DNA of 64,000 nt from Calendula officinalis (lineage: Eukaryota > Streptophyta > Magnoliopsida > Asterales > Asteraceae), in assembly GCA_963853835.1 (NCBI GenBank), contig OY970824.1, forward strand, positions 2,919,001-2,983,000, given 5' to 3'. Below the pieces are notes generated by a model, which was not told where the DNA came from, ran no database searches, and was given only the letters and a program-made list of their open reading frames with translations. Both the position numbers and the translations under genes were made by a program. Position 1 is the stretch's first letter, and each line of letters opens with the position of its first letter. This document shows, piece by piece, positions 10,241 to 21,300 of the stretch.

Positions 10241-11200
10241 AATATTTTAACGGAGGAGAATAAAAGTTATGTCAACACGTCTTTCTCACTTAGAGCCTCG
10301 TAATCTTACAATTTGTCTAATCATATGCGAGCATTCTCTCTCCATCTCTCTACTAAAATTTTTACTAAGGTTGCATTAAATCTCATTGTAATCAACATGA
10401 TTGGATAGAATTCTAGGATCACAATTGGTATCAGAGATAGTTTTAAAAGAAATCAGTGTTATGTGATCTAGAAATCACAAAGAAAATGAGTTTCTGAGTT
10501 TATTTTCATACATTTTGGTCAAAATTGGAAGATTTGAAGGTGAATTTGGCATTCTATTCGGATCAAATCGTTGTTAGCATGTTATAGTTCATTCCTTGAT
10601 CTAAATTCGTCCTTCAATTTCATGTTTCAGAGGTTATTTGATCGAATTTGTGTAAAAAATGAAGAAAATTGGTGTTTGTGTTTTTTAGCCTTTGATTCCG
10701 TCAGATCTGGATTGGTGGTCTTTTGATTGAATTTGAACCAATCATCTTGTACACAATCACAATAAGTAATTTTTGCAACAAAATTCACTTAAAATGGTCA
10801 AGCATTGAAGATTTTAGAGCCAAAATACTAAAAAAATTGTTCTTCGCGTTTTCGCGGTATTATTTGATCATGAAGAACATATGCAGGTATCTGAATGTTG
10901 AAGAGGACACTTAAATATCAATAGTAGTTCGTTTTGTGGTATTTGGTATATCGCGATACTCATATTTCGATATTGTGATACATGTTTCTAGTTAAGTACT
11001 AAGATGTTCAACAAATTTGCGAGATCAAGAATGCGATAAAATGTGTTTAAAATTGCCATTCGAAAGCCAAGAGTTATGAAATTTTAAGGGTATTGGCCAA
11101 AAAATCAAGAACCAAGTTGATAAGAAAGAGGGCAACTCAAGTTTCATTAGGCCATTTGTTGACAAAATCACATATTACAACGATATGATCGATTTTGCTT
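10241..11200 (+). repeat. LTR-retrotransposon relic with tRNA-Met primer site
   Basis: At 10420-10436, CACAATTGGTATCAGAGAT looks like an LTR end (CA) followed by the primer-binding site TGGTATCAGAG used by most plant copia elements. Upstream GAGCATTCTCTCTCCATCTC resembles an LTR U5 region. Downstream A/T-rich sequence has no gag or pol. No second LTR was found, so this is a truncated relic at best. Confidence 0.4.
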
Positions 11201-12115
11201 TAGTTTAGAACCATCATTGTTCAATATAGTGATTCTTAAATTGTTTAGCCGCAAGTTGACAAAATTGAGTATCCATGCTGCACTTGATGAGATAACTATG
11301 CTAATTAAGTTCATAACAAACACATTTACCGCCCTCTTATTCTCTTTATTTTAACTAATTACAGCCGTAACTTTTAAAATGGTCAGATATATCACGAGCA
11401 TCAACATACTTCTTTAAAAAAGAACCCTGAATTGATACACACTCTATTATGATCCACATTACCTCTCTTCCTTACGAAAAACTAAGTTCAATAGTTTTTG
11501 TATGTTTATTTCTGGTTTAAAAAGCTTTTGCCACTTATCTAATTAGTTTATTTATGTATCTTATCCATTAAGAAGTTACCTAATTAATACTTAGACGTCA
11601 AAGAACATGTCCAACGAAAATTTTAAATAAATATTTGAAATAAAAAATAAAGAGAAAGTAAACTGAAGTCAAAATCAAGCGTCATGGATGACGGAAATGT
11701 TCGTGACACTTGCAAAATTTTATTCAAGTAGTGATCTCATAGTTTGAAAAAAAAAAACAAAGGTTTTTTTAGTAATAAATCACAGCAACTACTTTTTCTT
11801 TTTCTTTTCTTTAAAGAGGTATTCCATTATAAAGAAGAAGAAAAAAAAGTAACAAATCTATACTTGTAATATACACGACTTAATTATTATTATGGTTATC
11901 TTTTAACCTTCCTCAACATATTCTGATGTTTATCCAAGGACTCAAGGAGGAATTAAGCTCTTAACATTTAAGAATTATTCGATAACTCTTATCAATTGGC
12001 TACGCGCGACCACTTGATTTATTAACTAAATCACATCAACTTCAATTTAATATAATATAATGTCATGTTCCAAAGTAGAACATATCTAGAAGAAATGGTG
12101 TGATTGCACTCCCAG
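11201..12115. other. Intergenic, nothing recognised
   Basis: No ORF over 65 codons looks real and no repeat ends were found. Confidence 0.4.
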
Positions 12116-12245
12116 GGTTGGGGCATATTGTGGATGCCACGTGCTAGGCGTTAATTGCTTTAGAGCCATGCATGGGAGGCATACTTAAGCTTGTGGATGG
12201 CACGAGCTCCACGTGAGTCCATGATCCATCCTCTAGTTGTAGCGT
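12116..12245 (+). promoter_or_regulatory. Duplicated upstream module of bHLH copy 3 with two G-boxes
   Basis: The block TGTGGATGCCACGTGCTAGG and, further on, AAGCTTGTGGATGGCACGAG matches those upstream of copies 1 and 2. It has two CACGTG G-boxes, at 12138-12143 and 12210-12215. It is now about 4.1 kb from the copy-3 start codon because MITEs, repeats and a solo LTR lie between. Regulatory function is inferred. Confidence 0.55.
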
Positions 12246-12686
12246 CACTTATTTATATACTTTTTTTTCCTGCAAAACCTTATCTTGCATTCTCTAGTAA
12301 ACACACATATACATTATGTCATTATGTATTTATTAAAAAAGAAAGAAAAAAAAATCATATTTCATCATTTTAATTTGTAAATGGACATTTTCTATTTCAA
12401 ACGCATGTGTTTTTAGGTTGCATTTCGAACTAGATTAATTGAGTAAAATAATCTAGTTTATATAGTGCTTATACAAGAAGAGCGAAGAAATGTTCATTTG
12501 CCTTTGACACCTCTAAAAACATCTTTTTGCAAAATCAGCCAGTAGTTGCTTTTTAGATCGAAATACAGTTTTAGAAACGCTTTTTTTTCAATAAGCAATT
12601 TTAAATACCCCTTAAGGATAAAGTTGTTAAAAGTAGGGCTTTAGAGCCCTGATATATTTTTACTTTTTTCAACTCACAAAACTAAA
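12246..12686. other. Intergenic, nothing recognised
   Basis: A/T-rich; no supported feature. Confidence 0.35.
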
Positions 12687-12954
12687 TACTCCCTCCGTCC
12701 CACAAAAAAGTTCCCATTTCTAACAAAACTTTTGTCCTACAAAAAAGTTCTCATTTCTCACATTTGATGGGCTTCACATAATAAAATATTATTATTCTTA
12801 AGGACCCCACTACTAATATCCACTAACTATCATTCTCTCTCCAATCAAACCTTATATTTTAATCAAAATTAATACCAATGACCCCACCACTAACTACCAC
12901 CTAAAAACTTGTGCCAAGATGAAATGAGAACTTTTTTGTGGGACGGAGGGAGTA
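12687..12954. mobile_element. Foldback MITE, TACTCCCTCCGTCCC family
   Basis: TACTCCCTCCGTCCCACAAA at the left and its inverse, TTTGTGGGACGGAGGGAGTA, at the right are near-perfect terminal repeats of a 268-bp Stowaway-like element. A relative is at 46716-46983. Confidence 0.85.
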
Positions 12955-13239
12955 CAAACTAGTGAAATAAACGTAGATATGTCGATCAACTCTCCCATTG
13001 ACTTAATTACTTTCGAGGTAAGTCTTTCTCCGAATTAATATCAAATCAATAAGTACGTTATATATAAACATAATTACATCCAAAGCTCTATTTAGTATTT
13101 ATATAATTTTTTGGCAATAATTTATTTTTAAAACTATAATTCCCTAATCATTATCCAAAATAAAGCTTATCTACTAAGTAAATAGATTTACGAGATACGT
13201 AATTAATAATAAAAAATAATAAAGAAAATTAATACTTAT

Positions 13240-13555
13240 ACTACCTCCGTATCAAAATAAGTGATACATTTGAGAAATTGTTGTTTTTGAGGCAAAAGAT
13301 TAGAAAGTGATTTAAAATAGTATAAAGTGGATAGTTAGTGGATAATGAGACCCACTTCTTTTGGATGTAGTGAAATTAATGATGTTTAAAAGTAAAAGTA
13401 AGGGTAAAAGAGTAATTTTACTTTATTAAAGTAGATAGTTAGTGGAGAAGGGGTCCCACTTTTTTGCCAAATAAGGAAAGATTTTAAAGTGTATTACTTA
13501 TTTTGTTCCACCCCTTTTAGGAAAGTGTATCACTTATTTTGATACGGAGGTAGTA
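13240..13555. mobile_element. Foldback MITE, TACTACCTCCGTATC family
   Basis: Ends ACTACCTCCGTATCAAAATA and its inverse are about 315 bp apart, with the shared interior AAAAGTAAAAGTAAGGG. Same family as 1681 and 3150. Confidence 0.85.
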
Positions 13556-13819
13556 TTTTACATTTTACAATTATAGTATCGTATCATAAGGCTTCAAGTT
13601 GTAAGAAACTAAATCTATTATTTTAATTTCCAAAAACAAAATGAGTAAACCTATTTTCAGCGTCTCCAAGTTCTGAAATACTTCGCAATCAAAGTATTCG
13701 ACTCTTGACTTTTCGTTTTTCACCTTATTTCATTAATATCAATAAGAGTGATTTTCTTTAAAAGGCAAATATTATTAGCAAACTAGCAAAATTAACAGCA
13801 AAAAGAAAGAATTTACAAA

Positions 13820-14014
13820 AGAGTAAATTACATGAATGGTCCTTTAGGTTTATAGCAAATTTCACCAATGGTCCTTTAGTTTCAAAAATTACGCCGATTG
13901 TCCTTATTTTTGAAAGGTTTTTCACCGATGGTCCTTTACGAAAAAATCCGTCTATTTTTCAAATTAACTAACATCACATGTGATGCTCATGGGGGTATTT
14001 TGGTCCATTTGTCT
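13820..14014. repeat. Dispersed repeat, copy 2 (AGTAAATTACATGAATGGTCC family)
   Basis: Nearly identical to 2413-2608. The pair flanks bHLH copies 1 and 2, so it also offers homology for unequal exchange across that segment. Confidence 0.7.
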
Positions 14015-14418
14015 TTCGATTCTTTAAAAAATATGAGTAAAACATTACATCAAAGCAGAGTAAATGAGATCTTTCTGTTTTCACATTTGAATTTCCATTA
14101 ATTTTCCCCCACTCATCACATTGCTAAAGCAACCTGCTCAAGGAAAGGTGAGGATGATTGTTTATTATTATGCTCGTCATTAGATTCTAAATCAAATTGT
14201 CAGATTCATATTGGATTTCTCTCATAAAAAATTGAAGTGGGACTATGACATTTCAATAACTTCTATTTAGATTAAAACGAAAACTCATATTCCTTCTTGT
14301 CGACAAGCAGTGCTACTTCAGTAATTATATGGAATTTGCTGTTTTTGTGATATTCTGTAATTTAAAATTGATCAAAACTTTTTCAACGACAAATTTAAGT
14401 GTGTGAAATGGAAGTGGA

Positions 14419-15302
14419 ACGAATCTATGTAATATTTACCTATATAATAATTTACAGGGGATTCAACAGTTCACAAATAGTGTTTTACCTTTTTTTTTTA
14501 GTGTCTTTTTTTTTTATTAGTGTTTGATTTTTGTTTTGTTATTTTTAAATAGTTTTTAAGAAATGATATTTAGTCCTATCATTTGGTCTTACTCATGGTC
14601 ATATTCACTTGATAAGATAACATGTGTAATTCACTAATTCTCTCTCTTAATATTATTTAATTATTTTGACACATGTCTAAATAAAATAAGTATAACTATA
14701 AGTAGAACCAAATGGTATGACTAATTAAATACCATTACTTATAGTTTTAATGTTTTATATACTTTCTATAGTATTTGAATGGTGTTTTTTTCTTCGTACA
14801 ATAATAATAGTTTTTATTGTGTCTTTTTATAGTATTTGAATGGTGTTTTTTTCATCATACAATAATAATTTTTTTTTTTATTTATTTTGACACATGTATT
14901 CACCTAATAAGTGGGATTATAAGTAGAACCAAATGGTAGGATTAAATACCATTACTCAGAGTTTTTTATACTTTTAATAGTATTTGAATAGTGTTTTTTC
15001 GTACAATAATAATTGTTTTTTATGGTGTCTTTCTATAGTATTTGAATGGTGTTTTTTTCATCATGTAATAATAATAGTTTTTTATGGTGTCTTTTATTTG
15101 ATTAATTTTATTATTTAATATTATTTTATATAATTATAGTGTGCAGATTAAGTGAATTTGCAAATAATTAAACATGTTTACACATCTTCTAAACGTTAAT
15201 TAGAATAATAATTGTTCAACTTACTCTGACGAAATTAATAACATTTAGTTTATAAATATGATATGTATTCTTGCAACCCGTCGCGAAGCGCGGGCTCTAA
15301 CT
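14419..15302 (+). mobile_element. Possible Helitron-like element with internal repeats
   Basis: The right side ends in a G/C-rich hairpin, CCCGTCGCGAAGCGCGGG (15279-15296), followed by CTCTAA, resembling a Helitron 3' end. A plausible 5' start TCTATGTAATATTTACC lies at 14425. The base after CTAA is C rather than the usual T, so the call is weak. The interior holds four copies of TAGTATTTGAATGGTG (see the repeat entry). Confidence 0.35.
14763..15092. repeat. Four-copy degenerate repeat TAGTATTTGAATGGTGTTTT
   Basis: Units near 14769, 14831, 14979 and 15038 each contain TAGTATTTGAATGGTG, a T-run, then a CAATAATAAT stretch. Between units two and three, the segment AAGTAGAACCAAATGGTA also duplicates 14700-14718. 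Confidence 0.7.
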
Positions 15303-15370
15303 CCTCGTTATACACATAATAGACCTTTTGAAAGTACACTGTATATAGTACAAATACATGATAAATAAGA

Positions 15371-15994
15371 TGTTGTATTATTTATAATCTTTAAACAAAT
15401 GTTAATGTAATCAAATAATCAGAATGAACAAAAACCGAACCTGAAAGTTGACGAGAAGAACAGAAAACTGCACGGAATGAATTCCTGTCCTTTAAGGTTT
15501 ATACGCGTTGTATGCTGTTAGCTTTCAACGTATCACCCCATAATTTGATGCAACAAAAACAATGGGTTCCGACAACAAAAGAACCACTGTGTAACACAAA
15601 GAGGTTACTCAGAAACGTAGAAAGAATGAGCATGGGCATAGAGCGTTTGTGTGTATTTCGGTGTGTTCAATAATATTGCATTAGCGTCCATTTTATAGGC
15701 TAAGATATCAAAGAGATATCAAAACGCTCGTAATCATTAACAGTCTTAAAAACTGTATTGATGATGGTCAAAAAACAGACAAGGAATTAAGCAGCTCTTT
15801 ATTCCCGAACGTTTCATTTGACTGAGTTTAGCGTCATCGGTCTCGGCTCTACGCGTGTGTGGGTCTAACCTTTAATCCTCCACTAAAGCCTTTGAAAGCT
15901 TAAGGAATTAAAAGCCTTATAAACCCTTTAATTATTCTTTCCCCACCAATATGAGAACTTGCCAACTTGAAAGTATTAATTAATATTTCCAACA
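15371..15994 (-). mobile_element. Solo LTR with TAAGA target duplication
   Basis: The 624-bp segment starts TGTTG and ends CAACA. TAAGA stands directly outside both ends (15366-15370 and 15995-15999), a 5-bp duplication as made by LTR retrotransposons. Read on the minus strand it opens TGTTGGAAATATTAATTAAT, a common copia LTR start. No internal retroelement sequence is attached, so it is a solo LTR left by LTR-LTR recombination. Its edge is about 320 bases before bHLH copy 3. Confidence 0.7.
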
Positions 15995-16215
15995 TAAGAT
16001 ACGTTTTTCTGCATTTAGCCTTATCAATTAATATGCAATTTTATCATATACTGTATATTATTTTATAGCGGATGAAAATTATTAAAATAAACTATAGTTA
16101 TTATATTTGTAAACAAATGCATCAACTGATCCGAATATGATTTAGATTCCTAAGATGATGTATATCTCATTTTTATAATATGCAAGAGGAGACAAACATT
16201 ATATACAATATTTTC

Positions 16216-16223
16216 TATAAATA
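16216..16223 (+). promoter_or_regulatory. TATA box of bHLH copy 3
   Basis: TATAAATA followed by CACCAAC, 96 bases before the start codon, same context as copies 1 and 2. Confidence 0.6.
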
Positions 16224-16318
16224 CACCAACACTATCATATACCATCCTCACTTTCTCATCGATCGATCAAACTTTCTACGACGAATCATTCAATTCCCTC
16301 AAAACAAAAAATATAAAG

Positions 16319-17301
16319 ATGCTAGCATTATTCCCACCTTTGTTCTTTACAACCTATGGATGGCCCTTGGAGGACCACATGACCCAAAATCTTCAACATG
16401 ATTACAATGAAGCAAACTCATATAATTCTCTTCTTGATCTTCATAATAATTTTCCTACATATGATCAGATCCAGCATGATTTTACCCCACAAATTTCGGT
16501 TTCGTCTGGACGTGCTGAAAATGGCGATATTGATGATACTATAAAGGTGGCTAAAAAGCTCAACCATAATGCTAGTGAAAGAGATCGCCGTAAGAGGGTT
16601 AATAACTTGTACGCATTTCTCCGTTCGTTGCTGCCCATGTCAAGTGATCAAAAGGTACTTAAACATCTTGAGTCACTTATTTGATATTTTAAGGAAAGTG
16701 TGGATATATATAATGTTCATTTTTGGATTTTACTAAATTCATTTTCGGTACAGAAAAAAGTAAGCATCCCGTGCATTGTGTCACGAGCGGTGAAATACAT
16801 ACCCGAACTGCGAAAGGAAGTGGAGACTTTAAAAATAAAAAAGGAAAAGCTTTCGTCGTGTTCTTCATCAACCGATATTAGGAATCGAGATGCTACGATA
16901 CAAAGAATACCATCGGTAGTTTGTTCTGTAAGTGTTGTAGATGAGAAGGAAGTTGTGATCCAGCTGATTTCCTCATTTGATCCAATGAACAAGAATAAGG
17001 ATATTGGTTTAATATCTAAAGCTTTGGAATACTTAGAGGGAGAAGAAAATGGGCTTGTTTTGATCGATGCAACTACCTTCAAGTGTCTTGGAGAAAAGAG
17101 GTTTTCAAACACTCTTCATTTTCAGGTATATAACTATACCCGCAATTTTAATCACTGTTTGAATCAAGCATGTTATATCATATGATTCATATCGTGCTAT
17201 TGATCACCTTAATAATCATTCGTTACGTTGAACAGGTGCAAGGTGATCATAAAATAGACACGGAAAAGTTGGAGGAGAAGTTGTGTTTTCTCTATCAATA
17301 A
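16319..17301 (+). CDS. bHLH subgroup Ib transcription factor, copy 3 (ORG2/bHLH38-like)
   Basis: Exons 16319-16654, 16754-17125 and 17236-17301 give 257 aa, phase-0 introns with GT-AG ends. The N-terminus PPLFFTTYGWPLED, basic region KKLNHNASERDRRKR with the canonical His, Glu and Arg, and helix 2 KVSIPCIVSRAVKYIPEL are intact. The ACT-like C-terminal region follows and ends with a short helical tail encoded by exon 3. It is the most compact copy: its introns are only 99 and 110 bases. A solo LTR lies just upstream of its core promoter. Confidence 0.9.
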
Positions 17302-17739
17302 TCACGCGCGAGATTAAACTATTACTCTAATTGAATTATCATCAGCTGCAGATAATTTTGAAGCATGCGGTTTCTAATTCACTTAAGATATCAACAAAAA
17401 ATTTCGATTTGTAGTTTCATGATATTCAGTTTTGGTCCTACCGGTTACGGTCTGGTCATCGTTTATTTTTCGTATACAAGGGACTTCATTATTGAACTAA
17501 AATATACAAGAACTACACATGAATGTATATATAGCATCTAAATTGGAAATTTTGGAGTTTATTCATAGTTTCATACTCGAGTTCATTAGAATTTTATCGA
17601 GTTCGTGTACGAAGATGAAGCTCTAAACATATAACGAGTCAAGCTCAAAAGTATAATATGGAAGGAAGTTCTGAAATATATACATGTATGGTTAGGATTT
17701 AGTAATTCAAATTATTCAATATATGGCTGCAAACTAATT
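17302..17739. other. 3' flank of bHLH copy 3, nothing recognised
   Basis: No supported gene or repeat up to the GAACC target site of the copia element. Confidence 0.4.
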
Positions 17740-17744
17740 GAACC

Positions 17745-18360
17745 TGTCAGGATCGATTAACTATAGACAAGTTAATAAACACCTTAGATCTATTTGAATA
17801 TAGAAGTTGCAGCGGATCAACACTATATCAATGTAATTAAGAACAATGAACTGTAAATAACATGCAAAGTATTACGAACACAGTTTCACAAAAAGCTTCA
17901 ATGTATATTATCAAGTTAACAATACACACGTACGTTTACAATTCGTAAGGAACTATTTATAATAGTCCTTGAAGCTAAACTATTTACCCTAGTTATTCTA
18001 GGATTTGATTTACATCGAATAATAAAAATATACATTGATTTACATTCTATAACTATCTCTACGAAGATCTCGGACTTGATATTCTTCAAAAACGCGTATC
18101 AGTAGTAAAACTTATCACCAGTAGTAAATATATAACATCAGTAGTAAACTTGGTGATCAGTAGTAAGTCCAGAAACCATCGTCAGTAGTAACTACTAAGA
18201 TCAGTAGTATCTTCAGTCTTTTCATGATCAGTAGTAACTAAGTTATAGTATACACCAGCATCAACTTCATCAGTAGTAATATGTTCTGCCCCATCAGTAC
18301 TAAGTATGTCAGTACTAACTGCAGCATCAGTAATAAGTTGATCTGTGTTTTGCTCCAACA
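17745..18360 (-). repeat. LTR of the rearranged copia element
   Basis: 616 bp, starts TGTCAGGATCGATTAAC on the plus strand and ends CTCCAACA. It is clearly related to the 621-bp LTRs at 48531 and 59427 but several percent diverged and a few bases shorter. It carries multiple CAGTAGTA motifs between 18101 and 18270. Confidence 0.9.
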
Positions 18361-18370
18361 ATCTCCCCCT
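18361..18370 (-). promoter_or_regulatory. Polypurine tract
   Basis: ATCTCCCCCT on the plus strand (AGGGGGAGAT in element sense) directly abuts the LTR, the position where plus-strand DNA synthesis is primed. The same sequence borders the LTR at 49151. Confidence 0.85.
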
Positions 18371-18393
18371 AAACTTATTGATTATCTTTTTAA

Positions 18394-21300
18394 TCAATCA
18401 AGTTTCTTTTGCTCTTCTTGTTCTCTTCTTCTTTTCTCAAGAGTTCTTTGATTCTGTTGAAGCCTTTGTTCAATAATATATCTGATGTTCCTCTTTGTAA
18501 AGTAATTCAGTTTGTTTTGGAACATAACAGCATCATAGGGTTTCATCAAAGTGTTTATGAATATCTGATACATAGTCTTCTCAGAATGTGGATATTCTTT
18601 TTCATATAAGTACAATTCACATACTTTGCCTGATTTCTCAAAGAAGTACATATTAGCAGTAGGAATGACATTCCAAGCATACACATTACCTGGATTTGTA
18701 AATTGTTCTGGATAATTATCAGGATAAAATGCAGCATCTATCATTTTAGTTAGGTATCCAGCTCCAGATTCTTTCCATGATTTCTTTGTCATTCTGGGTT
18801 TTCCAATGATCAGAAGCTTGATTACATCACTTCTAGAACATGATCTGATTAAAGGTAACCATCCAGTGAATCTCTGTACAACTTTGTCTTCCCTTATGAC
18901 TTCTATAACATTGTTTTGTATCACTCTCCAGTTAATAATTGGATTGTTTTGTAATGGAGCAATAGGCATTTCAAGAACTGGTACAATTTGTTTTGATTTC
19001 TTCTTTGAGCTTTGTTCTTGATCAACAGTTTTTCTTTTCTTTGATTGGGGAGTTGAAGTTTCACCAATAGTTGAAACACTACCAGCTTTGAGCAAATTTG
19101 GACTGATTGGGATTAAAGTTTTGGCTTTCTTTGATTCTTCAGCTTCTTGTTCAGCCAAGTCTTTCTTCTTAGCATTGCAGTATTTTTCAATGATAGTCAT
19201 CATCTTCATTCTTCCTAATGACTTTGCACTATGCCCTTTTGTTTTTAAATACTCAATCATATTTGCCTTCTGTTCAAACACATCATCTGTTAATGCACTT
19301 TTAGTCTTTTTGCATTCAGATACCAAATATTCAAGGCATTGAATATGTTCTTCTTCAATCTTTCTAAGCCTTTTGAATTCTGTCTGTTGAGCTTTTATCT
19401 GAATATCATCTGTTTGAACAGGTATTTGAGCAGGAACTTTACTTTGAACTTTCCCTTTCTTTTCCTCTATTGCTTGATACATTTCCACTTTCTCCAAAAT
19501 TTTTCTGTGTTTTATTCTCCATCTGGACTGCTTTTCTGCTCTGACATGATTTATCTTGTTTACCATGTGATGTCCTAAAGCTCTGTTTGGATAATCATCA
19601 TCATATATTTCTTTTCCTTTTCCAATATGAGCAGATGGTGGAGGTGGAATATATTTCATATCTGGTATACCCATCATCAGAAGTTTTGGATAAAATAGAT
19701 GTAATTGACCTTCTGGTAAGATTTTAGGGTGTGGAGGAAGTGTACATTCATCTACCTCAAACCAATTCACATTATCATCAATGTCAGGTATGATAAGTGG
19801 TTGATCAGGTGTTGGTGGTTTGGAGATAATGACATGTCTTTCTCTTTCAATCAGCTCTGGGAATTGTATTTCTTCCTCTTCGGTAGTAACCAGAGTAGTT
19901 ACTACTGGTGTGACTTCAGGAGTTACTACTGATAGGGCATCAGTAGTATTTGCTGCTTTCAATTCCTCTTCTTCATTTACTACTGCTATAATATCAGTAG
20001 TAGAGGTTACTACTGGTATTTCTTTTTCAACTTGTTCTTCCATTGTAGCAGTAGTAACAGGTTCATCTTCAGTTACCATCAATTCTGGGCCTTCATCAAC
20101 TTCTGTTTCTTTTAAATTTAAGAGGGAGGATGCTGCTGCTGCAATAGATTCATCAATCATGATCTGTATGTTATCCTTCTCCCCCTTAGTGAGCTCAACT
20201 GGTGGAGCCTCACTATCATCAAGTTTCTTCTTCAATTTTCTGATGATTTTGGTTTGTTGATGTAGCCTTTGCTCATAGAACCTCATTCTCTTGTTGATGG
20301 TATTGACATGCCTTTTCATGGCAGCCATCGTTTTTCCTTGGTTTGTTAAATATTCAAGACAATTTTGTACTGTGGATTCAAGAGAATCCACTTTATCCGT
20401 CAATTGGTTGATTTTAATACTGCCCTCACTCCATCTAGCAAGATCATCGGGCTCACTAACAGGTACATTGGTTTGAAGGTTTTCCATCCTATCCGTCAAT
20501 TCAAAAGATCTGCCCTCATCACTTCTTGGTGATGAAATGGGTCTTTTAGACATTCTCTTCTTCCTAGAAGAAGCAGAGATGCCCCCCCTTGTGGTTTCTT
20601 GGCACCGGGGTCCTTTGAGTAACTCCTCAAATGAGTCATCACTCAAAGTTGCCGAGGTCTGGGTCCTAAAGATGTTTTCACTGTCCTGTGCACCCACCTT
20701 TGGGGCATCAGTAGTGAAAGCCATCGCCTCATGTCCTCTCTCCTCCTTGGAGGACAACTCTTGGAGCCTGGGGTTTGACTCAATGTGTCCCCTGGTGTCC
20801 TTTAAAGATTTCTTTCTTTTATAAAGTGTGGAAATGTTTTTGGTTTTATCTGGCAGGTCTTCCACAGAGTGAAGAGTAGCACTCTGCAGATTTAAATCAA
20901 GTTCCTGGGACACATTCAGGACTTCTGTGTGGGCTGGTGATTGAGTGGCTATATGGGGTGGTGTTTGGGCTGTTTTTGGGGGTAATGGAGTGGGTTGAGG
21001 TTCAACTTGGGTTGTAGCAATGGTTGAACCCTCTCCAATTTGAGTTTGATCATTGATCATGTTAGGAAACAAAGGGGTTTCCTTGCCCGAAAATTTAAAT
21101 TGTTTTCTCATATTTGAGAAAACTTTCTTGTTCAACTCTGGAAGTATGAAAATGTTTTTAAGAGTTGACAAGTTTTGTAATTCACAATTTATGATATGTT
21201 GTAGAAATCTGGGATACATTAAAAATTTAGAGGAACTAAGATTTCCCAACATACCTTCAAAGATCATTTGAGAAAAATTAAATACTTGGTCTGTGGATAA

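Noticed and set aside
10723..10914. 63-aa ORF
   Set aside because: A/T-rich chance frame inside the LTR-retrotransposon relic region.
12191..12373. 60-aa ORF starting in the bHLH copy-3 module
   Set aside because: Low-complexity, overlaps the conserved promoter block, no matching frame in copies 1 and 2.
19820..20260. 146-aa Ser/Val-rich plus-strand ORF
   Set aside because: Antisense shadow of the env-like ORF; the Ser/Thr/Val strings come from the CAGTAGTA-rich linker.
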